Source: Helicoverpa zea
Taxonomy: Eukaryota; Arthropoda; Insecta; Lepidoptera; Noctuidae
NCBI RefSeq assembly: GCF_022581195.2
Contig: NC_061456.1
Span: forward strand, 1,924,501-1,988,500
Length of the DNA stretch: 64,000 nt
Direction of reading: 5' to 3'
The notes under the pieces are model-generated. The model was not told the origin of the DNA. It saw only the letters and a program-made list of their open reading frames with translations, and searched no databases. Both the position numbers and the translations under genes were made by a program. The number at the start of each line of letters is the position of its first letter. The stretch's first letter is position 1. Shown here one piece after another: positions 45,600 through 55,354 of this stretch.

Positions 45600-48500
45600 A
45601 ACATTTAGCTGCGTACAGATAAACCTAGGGAGGGGCAGAAATGCAACACACGAACTTAAAATACATACCTCCAATGCTGACACCGACTTTATTTTCGTTA
45701 ACGAACCCTATACCGGCACCAAAAAGAACATGGGTACATTCCCCGGCTACATTATCTTTCAGTTCACTGATCAATCTGTCACAAAAGCATCTATACTTGT
45801 GAAAGAAAATATTGTCAGCTGCATTGGATGCTCTGAATTCTCTCACCCCAACCTAGCTATAATAAAGGTGAATAGCACTGGACAGAGAAATATCTACCTG
45901 GTATCCATATACATCGAACCTAGAGAGGACAATAGCAATGTTCTTGATCGACTCGCGCTTTTTCTCGAGAGAACGGCTGGCTCCATCCACCTGGTGTGTG
46001 GCGATTTCAACGGCTGGCATAGCCTGTGGGGCTCTGCGACTAACAACAGAAGGGGCAACAAGGTCGCCGACCTCATTTTGCAGCATGATCTCTTCATCTG
46101 TAATACGGGTACAACACCTACCTTCGTCACCACTACCCATAACCAACTACGGACGTCCATCATTGACGTTACTCTTGCCAGTGACCCTGACAATTGTGCC
46201 GTCTCAGACTGGACCGTTAATAGCAACATGTGCCCCTCTTCAGATCACAGCGCCATTGAATTTAAGGTTTCCTTCGGCAGAACCCCTCTAACTCGCAACG
46301 TTAACATGTCTACCTTTAAATACAACACCAGCGGGGTCAAATGGGATATAGTCAAAGAAAAATTCATCGACGAAATCAACAAAAATCTAAACACATCAAC
46401 TAACATATCTAACCTTTCTATATCAGGCATAGACACACTAGTCGACCAACTAACTAAATCTATTCAGCAAGCATGCAATAGCACGCTCCCGCGGACTTCA
46501 GGCTATCTCAGAAAGGCACCCTGGTGGAATGAGAAGCTAGACACGCTTAAGTCCAAGGTACTGCGAATACACCACCTGTTGCTCAACCGAAGACGCCGTA
46601 ACAGACGCATAGATGACCTGCTGGATGAGAACAGCAGACTCCGAAAGGAGTATGCCGAGGCCATTCGTTCGACCTCTACTGAACACTTTCGGGAGTTTTG
46701 TAATCGTCAGACAAAGGAGGACGTGTATTCTGTGACTAACAGGATAATAAAAACAATTCCTTTACGGCAACCACCCGCCACCTTAAGACTTGAGGACGGC
46801 ACCTTCACTACTGATTCAAGAGACACCGCGCATGCCCTCCTTGATAAATTCTACCCGGAGGACGACGACACCAGTGACACTCCCTCTCAGCAGCACATCA
46901 GATCCCTTATGGAACTTCCAATTGACACTCATAACGAACCCCCCTTCACACATACAGAAATTGTAAACTGTCTCAAACAAATGAATCATAAAAGAGCCCC
47001 TGGCCTGGATCACTTAACCGCAGACATTTGCTTTCAATTTGCCATTCACTTTCCTGATACCATTACTGAACTTCTCAATAGATGCCTAGCGCTTAATTAC
47101 TTCCCCGGCGCCTGGAAAGTGGCGCTGGTCAAAATCATCCCTAAACCCGGTAAAACAGACTTCTCGAGCAGCTCCTCATTCAGACCTATCGGTCTCATCA
47201 ACGTATTTGGAAAACTGCTTGAGAAGCTGCTAATCAATCGACTAACTCACCACTTAAATATCTCCTCAGCCTCATCAAATATGCAGTTCGGCTTTAAACA
47301 AGCCACCTCCACTTTCCAAGCCATTGACACCGCTCTTAGTGTCGTTAGGGAGGCGAAATCTAAAGGGGAATGCATCGTGGCGGTGTCTCTGGACATCAAA
47401 GCCGCTTTCGACCATGCGTGGTGGCCTGCCATCTTTCACCGACTTCGCACCACCAACTGTCCTGCAAACATTTATAAGTTACTGCTCAACTACGTCTCCA
47501 ACCGCAAAGTATGCCTCAGATTCGCAGACTGCCAAGTAGAAAAGAGTATGACCAGGGGTTGCATACAGGGATCGGTCTGCGGACCTACCTTGTGGAACAC
47601 GATCCTGGATGACCTTCTTTCAATGGAACTGCCATCTGGCTGCCACCTTCAAGCTTATGCCGATGACGTACTGCTTGTTACCCACGCGAAAGACACCACC
47701 GCACTCGAAAACTTAACAAATACTATGCTCTCAAAGATCACAGCATGGGGGAAATCCGTCAAGCTCTCCTTCGGGCCCTCCAAAACTCAAGCAATGGGGT
47801 TCACAAACAAATCAGCCAAATGCATCATTAAAATAGACGACCAAAAAATCAGTTTTGTCAACTCTTTCAAATACCTGGGAGTTGTCATAGACCGTAAGAT
47901 GCGATTTACGCAGCATGCAACCTATACCATAGAAAAATCTAAAAAATTATTAAACAAACTCACCATTTTTGTCAGACCCACTTGGGGCGTCCACGCAGAT
48001 AATATACGTATCATTTACGAGCAGGTAATACAGCCAATCATTTACTACGCCGCGAGCATATGGTCCGGCGCACTGCGATACTCGTACATTCGGAAAAGAC
48101 TCCTCTCATTACAACGGCTCTTTGCCCTCAAAATTATTCAGGGATTCCGCACTGTGAACACCCCCACAGCAATCTCGCTTGCCAACCTTACTCCTCTTCC
48201 CTCGAAAATTCTTGCAATAGCTGATTGCGAACGCACCAAACTCAACGGCTTCTCTTCTTTTCTACCCTCCGACATCCCACTGGAAACCCCCACCCACCCA
48301 ACTTACTTCCTTCACCCCTCTCTCAGGAATGGCATTAAATTCAAAGAGTTAAAATCAGTGGAAGAAATTGCTGCAGTGTGTGGTCCCGACACTACCCAAG
48401 TATACACCGACGGCAGCAAGCACAACGACAGGGTAGGAGCTGCTGTCGTTATTATACAAAACAATAGCGTCAGATATATTAAAAAACTGAAACTCCACGA

Positions 48501-49239
48501 GTGCTGTTCGGTGTTCCAGGCCGAAATGCTTGCAATACTGCATGCCTGCAAGCTGCTTTTAGACCGAAGATCCTCTCCTGCCACAGTCCTTTCAGACTGC
48601 AAGTCCGCCCTTACAGAACTGGCAAACCCCTATAGCTCGAACCATTTTGCTACGCAAGTCCACAATCTCCTCTTAGATGCTGAGTCTGCTGGCCTCAGTA
48701 TATCGTTCGCTTGGATTAAATCCCATATCGGGATTCCAGGCAACGAACTGGCTGATTCCGCCGCTAAATCTGCTGCCAATCTTCACCGCTCCTGTGACTA
48801 TGCATCGATCCCAATCAGTTACGTTAAATATAAGAATAATCTCCTCTGCCGCCAGGCAGCCTCTGATCTCTATGACACAGCAACTCACATCAAAACTCTT
48901 ATCCCCAGCTATGAGCAGCTCCAAATATATTTAGCGTCAGTCAAACCAAACTTCGCGATCACGCAATATTTATCCAACCACGGCTACCACAAATCTTATC
49001 TTCACCGCTTCCACATCACCCCCGATAATCTGTGTCCATGTGACGGGATTAGCATTCAGACCTGGAAACACCTGACTCAGGAATGTCTTCGCTTTTCTTC
49101 CACTCGGAATGACCACTTGATTGTGGCGGATGGTTCGAGCCCCTATGACATAACCCAGCTGACGCCAGAAGCTATGGACACCATGCACAATCTCATTTTT
49201 CAGATTGTCAGGCAGCTCAAGCGGTTTAACAACAACTAG
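45583..49239 (+). CDS. LINE ORF2: endonuclease, reverse transcriptase, RNase H
   Basis: 1218 aa, the enzyme of target-primed reverse transcription. The APE-type endonuclease (about 1-230) shows QIN (N13), NEPY (E41), GDFNGWHSLWGS (D141, N143) and SSDH (D221, H222). The reverse transcriptase (about 450-780) shows RPIGLINVFGKLLEKLL, SLDIKAAFDHAWW (D603), GCIQGSVCGPTLW and the active site AYADD (D694, D695). RNase H (about 935-1070) shows YTDGSK (D943), QAEM (E981), LSDCKSAL (D1005), KSHIGIPGN (H1048) and D1058. A C-terminal CCHC follows (C1151, C1153, H1163, C1168). The ATG at 45583 lies 17 nt before the ORF1 stop, suggesting reinitiation or stop-coupled translation as in related LINEs. All catalytic residues I can check are intact. 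Confidence 0.93.
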   Translation: MDRRTRTFSCVQINLGRGRNATHELKIHTSNADTDFIFVNEPYTGTKKNMGTFPGYIIFQFTDQSVTKASILVKENIVSCIGCSEFSHPNLAIIKVNSTGQRNIYLVSIYIEPREDNSNVLDRLALFLERTAGSIHLVCGDFNGWHSLWGSATNNRRGNKVADLILQHDLFICNTGTTPTFVTTTHNQLRTSIIDVTLASDPDNCAVSDWTVNSNMCPSSDHSAIEFKVSFGRTPLTRNVNMSTFKYNTSGVKWDIVKEKFIDEINKNLNTSTNISNLSISGIDTLVDQLTKSIQQACNSTLPRTSGYLRKAPWWNEKLDTLKSKVLRIHHLLLNRRRRNRRIDDLLDENSRLRKEYAEAIRSTSTEHFREFCNRQTKEDVYSVTNRIIKTIPLRQPPATLRLEDGTFTTDSRDTAHALLDKFYPEDDDTSDTPSQQHIRSLMELPIDTHNEPPFTHTEIVNCLKQMNHKRAPGLDHLTADICFQFAIHFPDTITELLNRCLALNYFPGAWKVALVKIIPKPGKTDFSSSSSFRPIGLINVFGKLLEKLLINRLTHHLNISSASSNMQFGFKQATSTFQAIDTALSVVREAKSKGECIVAVSLDIKAAFDHAWWPAIFHRLRTTNCPANIYKLLLNYVSNRKVCLRFADCQVEKSMTRGCIQGSVCGPTLWNTILDDLLSMELPSGCHLQAYADDVLLVTHAKDTTALENLTNTMLSKITAWGKSVKLSFGPSKTQAMGFTNKSAKCIIKIDDQKISFVNSFKYLGVVIDRKMRFTQHATYTIEKSKKLLNKLTIFVRPTWGVHADNIRIIYEQVIQPIIYYAASIWSGALRYSYIRKRLLSLQRLFALKIIQGFRTVNTPTAISLANLTPLPSKILAIADCERTKLNGFSSFLPSDIPLETPTHPTYFLHPSLRNGIKFKELKSVEEIAAVCGPDTTQVYTDGSKHNDRVGAAVVIIQNNSVRYIKKLKLHECCSVFQAEMLAILHACKLLLDRRSSPATVLSDCKSALTELANPYSSNHFATQVHNLLLDAESAGLSISFAWIKSHIGIPGNELADSAAKSAANLHRSCDYASIPISYVKYKNNLLCRQAASDLYDTATHIKTLIPSYEQLQIYLASVKPNFAITQYLSNHGYHKSYLHRFHITPDNLCPCDGISIQTWKHLTQECLRFSSTRNDHLIVADGSSPYDITQLTPEAMDTMHNLIFQIVRQLKRFNNN

Positions 49240-49506
49240 CCCATTTGTAACCGCCGATTACCATACCATCATCCCACCATTTCCCAACATTACATCATCC
49301 CATCATTTCTATACCATATCCCTTAAATTTAGTTTTATATTTTATTTATTATGTATGTATATATTATATAATTGATAAAACATATCCCTCCTCAAACTAC
49401 CCACAACATCTAAAACCCCTCCACAATACCTCCCCAACCCAAAACCAGTCAGGAGAAAGGCGCAGACATACCATAAGTGTTACCCTTTCTCCCCAATGTA
49501 AATATT
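49240..49506 (+). other. 3' UTR of the LINE
   Basis: About 267 bp, C- and A-rich ('cccaccatttcccaacatta', 'cctccccaacccaaaaccag'), with a T/A-rich middle. It would be the region recognised by the reverse transcriptase. Confidence 0.75.
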
Positions 49507-49525
49507 AAAAAAAAAAAAAAAAAAA
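49507..49525 (+). repeat. Poly-A tail of the LINE
   Basis: Uninterrupted run of 19 A between 'aatatt' and the right target duplication. Confidence 0.9.
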
Positions 49526-49539
49526 GAGTTGCGCTAAAG
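49526..49539 (+). repeat. Right 14-bp target duplication of the LINE
   Basis: gagttgcgctaaag, identical to 43134-43147. MITE sequence resumes after it. Confidence 0.95.
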
Positions 49540-49564
49540 AGGCGCACCGAACTATTGCAGTGAC

Positions 49565-49647
49565 TGCACGCGCGCAGCTCGCGGACAGCTCGCGATCGGC
49601 TCGCGTGCTGCGCATTTGCGGCGCATTCGCCAGATGTGGACGCACCC
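49565..49647 (-). repeat. Right terminal inverted repeat of the Harbinger MITE
   Basis: 83 bp ending in GTGGACGCACCC, followed by the TAA target duplication. Confidence 0.9.
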
Positions 49648-49650
49648 TAA

Positions 49651-50039
49651 GAAATCCACAGAACATACCTCCATATGTAATGAAGTCTTCGTTGGCGTAG
49701 GTCTGTTATTTAATTTTGCTTAGCTTTGTAGAATATCAAAACAATTTACCTGCTCAAGTAATCTAAACCTACTTATGAGATTTTAAAGGATCTTTTTTTA
49801 CAAAACACAAGCAGACAACCTATTAGAACGCCCGCGCCAAATAGCTTTAATTCAGCATTATGCCAGAGATTGTGATACTGGATTTTAACTGGATCATTTT
49901 GATATCCTGCAATTAAAATAATAATCAGGAACAGACAGCATTGTAATAATAATAACAAAGATGCCTCCATGAGTTGCTTCGCATTAGGTATGCAGAAAAA
50001 CAGCTACTTATCACAACTCGCAAACCACTCGATAACCCG
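49651..50039. other. No gene recognised
   Basis: AT-rich flank. A 65-aa minus frame at 49773-49970 begins MEASLLLLLQCCLFLIIILI and is hydrophobic, but it has no family or context. Confidence 0.45.
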
Positions 50040-50232
50040 CTAATCAGATACAAACCACGTCACCCGCGGTTAGTGATTCCCCTCACTAACCACGTATTCA
50101 AAGACTGCATCGCTGGGCCGCCTACGCGGGTCGTCGAACGACCTCCCGGGCCCCTCCCGGGCCCCTGCCGGCCCCCGCGAGCGGCCTCAAGCGCCTCACG
50201 TCCACACGCATTTCGTATGCCTCGCGTCAGGT
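50040..50232 (+). promoter_or_regulatory. GC-rich block, candidate promoter or first exon
   Basis: A CpG- and C-rich block ('gggccgcctacgcgggtcgt', 'cctcccgggcccctcccggg', 'ccccgcgagcggcctcaagc') ends in gcgtcag/gtaacg, a good splice donor at 50231/50232. It contains an 86-aa frame (49974-50234) whose C-terminal half is Pro/Arg-rich, which looks compositional. It is not explained by any repeat in this window. It may be a non-coding first exon or a GC-rich repeat. Confidence 0.25.
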
Positions 50233-50937
50233 AACGTCAAGTCATCGAGCTGGTATATCTGCAGTTTGTTAGCACATGAGGTAATTATAAGTCACTAGCT
50301 TCCACACGCGATTTTACACGTCTTCTGAGAAAACTAATTCCTGCACTCGAATGACATATGTAGAGGTGAAGAATTCAGACCTCATGATCACAGTCATATA
50401 TTATTCTCATATGGGTTAAAAATATACTAATGCATCGATGTTAGATCTACTTCTTAGAAATGGACGCGCTCATCATCTGAAGGCAAGAGAGCTAAATAAG
50501 GTCATTTTCAAACACCACATATAGAACATTACTAATCCTATATTACTTTAATATGAATTCCCCTTGACCTATAAAAACCAATAATATTTCTATGTGTACT
50601 GAATTCTTAGTAAAGGCGTATAGTATGGCACATTCCTTACCTAAATACATTCAGTTTTCCTCAACACCGTTACAAAAGAACTTGAAGCTCACGTCATTTA
50701 CAAAAATAACTGGACTAATAAGAACTAACAGCAATCATCAAAAAGACAAACACTTAAATACAGTAGGTACCTACACTTAAATTCATCTGTCCAGTATTTT
50801 ATGTAACTACCAATTGATGACACGAGATGAACAAAAAACCAGATGACTTCATAACCTGATGTGGATTATTTAGTCACCTTTTTCGTGAAACCTAATGGTA
50901 CTATTTATAGGTTGTCTGGAATCAAGTATACCTAAAG
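50233..50937. other. No gene recognised
   Basis: AT-rich. Short frame at 50592-50780 without motif. Confidence 0.5.
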
Positions 50938-51035
50938 GTGCGGGTTATCCCAGTGACATTATGACAAGGCAAATACCAATGTAACTTTTCTAAGTTTCAT
51001 GTAAAGACTTTCTAAGTGTATGTTAGACTGAGTAA
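50938..51035 (+). mobile_element. SINE 5' body fragment
   Basis: 'aaataccaatgtaacttttc' and 'gactttctaagtgtatgtta' match the region just after the B box of the SINE at 30139. The preceding 'ggtgcgggttatcccag' is a damaged B box. This is a 5' piece lacking the 3' end, the opposite of most copies. Confidence 0.6.
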
Positions 51036-51687
51036 GGGCTCCCACACAACCCATGGTACTTTCAAGTAAAATAATTGTGACCGTCACAAACGCTGTCACT
51101 CCTCACCGATCCCCAATCCCCTCTCCTCAAATACATACGGAATTATAGAGAGTTGCTACCTGATAGCTACCAGTTACCAGCTACCACTAGTTGCTACCAA
51201 TTGCTACGCTCGTAGTTATATGATCACAGGAATCGTCAAAGTATTTCGCGTGAAGCTTATTTATGAAGATGTGTCATCTCACGCCGTTACTGATCATGAC
51301 CGTGATGCTGATAATTTACTTGTTTCACTTGAGCTGTAGCATCACTACACAGCTCATTAACTGCGCCGTTAGTCTCATTAGCTTTGATTTATTTTATGTT
51401 AACTGCAGTTTTATTTCATTGCTCATTGTCAATTATCTGGATTTTATTATGTCCAGCTTTTGTTATGGTTACACGAGTAAGTGAAGGATGTACAGAATTG
51501 AGATCTTGGTTTGTTAACAATCACAGTCTTTTTTTGTTTTTGGATTGATTTATAGGTAGATACAATAAACGAGCTCATTAAACGTAGTAAATTCATTCCA
51601 AACATCGAAAGATACCTGACAAGCGTGCTCGTGAAGGCTTGACGTTTTAATAACTAGGTGTTGCTCACAAATCGACTATTATCGCCC
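51036..51687. other. No gene; short local repeat
   Basis: About 51150-51205 contains a tandem-like series of 'gttgctacc', 'gctaccag' and 'gctaccac' words. A 73-aa hydrophobic frame at 51263-51484 has no recognised domain. Confidence 0.45.
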
Positions 51688-51695
51688 GTGTAGTC

Positions 51696-52004
51696 CACGG
51701 AGTAAGAAAAGACGAGCGGAGATACCATAACGCAGGTAGGTCAGGTGCCTTCTTTTAGGTCAAATACCTACGGTGTAATAATCAAGTACGGTGGACATGA
51801 GCAAAACGATCAGATACAAGTGACCTAACGAAGCGGTCGAGTTCTTTGAGACATCTGTCAACGATTTTTGATATTACAACAAATTAAAGAGTCCAAAAAG
51901 GCGTATAAGGGCGATGACAGTAACGTTCCTCATCCCCGCACACCCGCATTTTTCTTAGGAGGTTTTTCGTTATGGCACCTCCGCTAGTCATTTTGTTCTC
52001 CATG
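51696..52004 (-). mobile_element. MITE, copy 3 of the CATGGAG/CACGGAG family (opposite orientation)
   Basis: The left end starts CACGGAGTAAGAAAAGACGA and the right end, reversed, starts CATGGAGAACAAAATGACTA. 309 bp. Flanking 8-mers gtgtagtc and atgtaggc match at 6 of 8 positions. The inside differs more from copies 1 and 2 than those differ from each other. Confidence 0.75.
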
Positions 52005-52331
52005 ATGTAGGCCCACCATTAGGTCTTATAGAGAAGGGAAGGGGCCTTGGCAAATATTTGTGTGGAACATAATACGCCTGTCATTTGACTAGGTGACGTC
52101 ATGTGAGAAATGTTGAAATGAGTAAATATTGAAAATATGTAGTTGATGCGTCGAAGCTACAATGATATCATTCCTAATCAAAGCGCACGAGTGCTACTGG
52201 CCCATGGAGCTACTTGGCTCTATCTAGTAGGGTACTTCCTAATAACATTATTTTTAAACTCCAGATTTCGGACTTAAAATGACTAAAGACTAAACTTTTA
52301 TTAAAAACTGCCAATACAAAGATGTACATAC

Positions 52332-52441
52332 CATCTTCTGCTTTGCCTTTTCCCCAACTATATAGGAATCGGCTTCCAGTTTCACCAGATGCAACAGAGT
52401 GCCAGTGTTTTACACGGAGCGACGGCCTATCTGACCTCTGA
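52332..52441 (-). mobile_element. Diverged SINE fragment
   Basis: 'cttttccccaactatatagg', 'aatcggcttccagtttcacc', 'agtgccagtgttttacac' and 'ctatctgacctctgac' identify an old minus-strand copy. Confidence 0.7.
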
Positions 52442-54872
52442 CTCTGTTAATATATCCTATTAAAACACAAAAAAAAATATCCACCACAGATCACATTAAG
52501 CAAATAAAATAAACGAGTTTACAACTAAATCCTTTCGAGATAATTTCATAAGCAAATAGCCTTTACACAGCATAGCAAAGCTCATTATTGATGACTAAGT
52601 GCGCCGAGAGAGCGGGGCCTTCGACTGCAGTTCTGGTGTCCTTATGTACTAGCTACAAATCATTTGAGGAATGCTAGATGGTATTTTGGTTAAAGACCAT
52701 GGATAATATCATCGTCATCATCATCTCAGCTATAAGACGTCGATATATTGATTGGATTTTATAAAAGTAAGAAGTCATTCTACCAAGTTGTACCCAATCG
52801 ATTAGGAAGTTCTTCAACTATCAACTTTAAGTTCCTTAAAAACTAAATCTTTGGTTAACAAAAAATAAGTGTAGTCTAGGTGACAGAAATTGTTAGCATG
52901 ATTTTGATTTATTTAGTCGATTTTACATTTCCAAGTTAATATACAGCTACTGCCAACTAGTCTTCCGAAATAGTTCTTAATCAAGGTTGCTTGTTTGCAT
53001 ATTCGGAGAACTTGCAACAATTTAGTTAAGCTACTCAATCCCTTATTTTAGGTGCTAATTCCATCTTGATACGAGCTCGACGCACTTTTAATAAAATTTG
53101 TGAAAATATGATACTCTTTCACACTTTATGTATAAATATGTAATTAATCAGCCACAGTACAGTTACTGGCAGCTTATGAACATTGTAACACTTACATCAC
53201 AAAATATAATCAGCCAGTCTACGAAACATAAACGTCACTCACTGCGCCAAAAAAAAGACAGCAGCTCCGCAAAGTTTCAATTTGCCAAACCTCAAACGAA
53301 CAAGCTCATAAATTTGTTCCATTTTAACACAAGTTTGTGACCAGCATCATACTCGTCATTTCCCACTGGGCGAACAAAAAACGCACCTCGGGTCGGCCAT
53401 TTAATTTTTTGCTGCATCAAACCGAGTTCTGTCGAAAAAACGCGACGATCATTCTCCCGATACAAATATTGAGTCGTGTTTTGTTATTTTTACCTCTATC
53501 TGGTCGGTTTTTGCTTTAGTTTGAATTGGGTTCTATTTTTGTGCGTGAGTTTTGACGTTTTTGCAAATGTTACTCTTTTTTTTTTTTGTTATCACTTTTG
53601 GGAAGATTGCGTTTGATCCTCATTTTACTCATACAATCTTTTTGTTTTTATTTTGAAGGTTTGATAATTCAGCCAAAGTCAGACCAAGTCATAATGGTTT
53701 GAATCTGTCCTTAACTTATCTAAAAAAGGTAACATTTAACTTAGTCCTTTTTCGGTTTTGAACAACTCCCTCAATCACATCAAAATAGAGGAAGAATTGA
53801 CTACAGGCTCAAAACACCCTCTATTACATAAAAAGCCTTCTACATAACGGAACATGTACAGCCAGAGGCAACATCTGCCACCACGAGGCAATCGTACACA
53901 AGGCTGGCAAATAGAATATGTTTTAACTAGACCCACTTTCTGGCTGTACTATTGTTTTGCAGTCAAGTGCAAAAATATTTGGACCACGTCCTATTTGAAG
54001 AAAAATTTGGACACAACCATTTCAGATAATAATATGTTTTTTTACTTGAGTATTACTTTAATTTTTTCAAAGCTGAATAGTTCCTGTTTGGTCTGAAAGC
54101 GGTGACCTTAGGAAATACTGGTCCTACTAGAAACCTCCTCCTTTTAAATGTGCAACTCGACTTTACGAGCCTTTTAAAAAATTAATAAATGATTTGAGGG
54201 TGAAAAAATTATTTTAGTGATAAACTGATTAAGAGGTCGAAACAAATAAATCTATATGCCATCAAAAGTGTGCCGTGCAGTCATGATCGTGATTGCTATA
54301 AATATAAAACAGCTAATATCAGATTGGATGACTAACAATCATTAATTTTGATTAAGCTATGAATATTTAAATTGACAATGTTTAGCTTATTAGTGAATGT
54401 TAGAGCTAAAATGTTCGAAGGTCGTATGAGTTAAAGGGGTTACTTCATGTCTTAAAACGACTGTCAATAGATCAAACAAGAGATAAATGTGTTGCTAACT
54501 AACTACAACGATTTTATACAAACAACCAGTCTTTGCTATTCATATTTAAGATCTTACATGACGAAGAAGTCGAAAATACATATTTGTTTGGTTGATCACA
54601 CTCATCTCAGAAACTATTGTCTCGATCTGAAAAACTTGTCCAGTATTAGATTGCACATTTATCCAGGAATCGAAGGTAAAGGATAGAATACTCACTTCCA
54701 GGTGCACGCAGTAGTTATCATGAAACGCATAGACAAGACGCCATTGAGTTTGTAGAGACCATACCTAACCATAACTTAACAGACTTAACTTAACTTAACG
54801 TACATATGTAGAAAGTAAATGCTACCGTTTTACAAAAACAGAAGCGTTACTATCACAAAATTGTACCACTAT
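52442..54872. other. No gene; RTE scrap at about 52696-52740
   Basis: 'atcgtcatcatcatctcagc' plus 'tataagacgtcg' is a scrap of the RTE 3' end. Frames at 53128-53340 and 53337-53519 lack domains. Otherwise nothing recognised. Confidence 0.5.
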
Positions 54873-54892
54873 GTAGTTACATAGGTAACTAC
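54873..54892. repeat. Small perfect hairpin, ATAG loop
   Basis: gtagttac - atag - gtaactac: 8-bp arms, 4-nt loop. It abuts the larger hairpin at 54893. Confidence 0.85.
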
Positions 54893-54942
54893 ACTGCTTA
54901 CTTGTGTTTGTCTAAATAGTTAGACAAACACAAGTAAGCAGT
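54893..54942. repeat. 23-bp perfect hairpin, ATAG loop
   Basis: Arms 54893-54915 and 54920-54942 (starting actgcttacttgtgtttgtc) are perfect complements with a 4-nt ATAG loop, the same loop as the neighbouring hairpin. No element ends are visible. It could arise from template switching. Confidence 0.9.
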
Positions 54943-55198
54943 AATAGTCAAATAGCTAGACAGCACGATTCTCAAACCATTAACCATTAACCCTCATTAT
55001 CATCTCAGGTCGAGCAAAAACGCTTCGTAATCCGTGACTTTAAAAGGACTAGAAATGGTCCTATAAGCTGCACAGGTACTTTAAATAAGTACAGTTTAAA
55101 ATTCATAATAAGGGCTCCGAAAACGAGAAGTAGTTTCCATGGGATGAGGATGAACGCCTGGGATATAGCTAATATATTATAAGCAGAAAAAACACTAA

Positions 55199-55343
55199 CC
55201 GTCTTACCACAAAAACTTTTAAACGTCAGTTTATGCCTTGTCTAAAAAAATGTCAAATTATGACGTTGACATACGGTTCATTTTGCAGCCAAAATTTTAT
55301 TAGACAAGTGTAAAACAGGGGTTAAAGTTTTTGTAGTAAGGCC
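55199..55343 (+). mobile_element. 145-bp MITE, copy 2
   Basis: Same length and about nine-tenths the same sequence as 41703-41847 reversed. Ends ccgtcttaccacaaaaactt and, reversed, ggccttactacaaaaact. The shared outer bases help place the borders. Confidence 0.8.
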
Positions 55344-55354
55344 ATGTTTGTTTT

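Larger units (their letters stand above)
43148..49525 (+). mobile_element. Full-length non-LTR retrotransposon (I/R1/LOA group)
   Basis: 6378 bp between perfect 14-bp target duplications. In order: a 1.2-kb 5' UTR, ORF1 (44343-45599), ORF2 (45583-49239), a 3' UTR of about 0.27 kb and a poly-A tail (about 49507-49525). Both ORFs are open and every catalytic motif I can check is present. APE endonuclease, reverse transcriptase, RNase H and a C-terminal CCHC in one ORF2, with a three-knuckle ORF1, place it in the I group. RNase H favours LOA or I; the sequence style of the endonuclease and reverse transcriptase is R1/LOA-like. Clade needs a phylogeny. Confidence 0.9.
42855..49647. mobile_element. 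GC-rich Harbinger-type MITE, interrupted by a LINE
   Basis: Terminal inverted repeats of 83 bp, 42855-42937 and 49565-49647, starting GGGTGCGTCCACATCTGGCG and differing at one base. Flanks are TAA on both sides (42852-42854 and 49648-49650), the TWA-type 3-bp duplication of PIF/Harbinger elements. Without the nested LINE (43148-49525) and one copy of its 14-bp duplication the MITE is about 387 bp, strongly GC- and CpG-rich, with many gcgcgc stretches in an AT-rich neighbourhood. Open frames across it (42819-43194) are GC-rich chance frames. No transposase, so it is non-autonomous. Confidence 0.85.

Noticed and set aside
45625..49188. Many minus-strand and alternate plus-strand frames inside the LINE ORFs
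   Set aside because: Shadows of the gag-like ORF1 and the ORF2 enzyme, which have clear motifs in the main frame.
49773..49970. Small hydrophobic (possible signal peptide) frame on minus strand
   Set aside because: Short, AT-biased, with no cleavage site context, conserved motif or splice signals.
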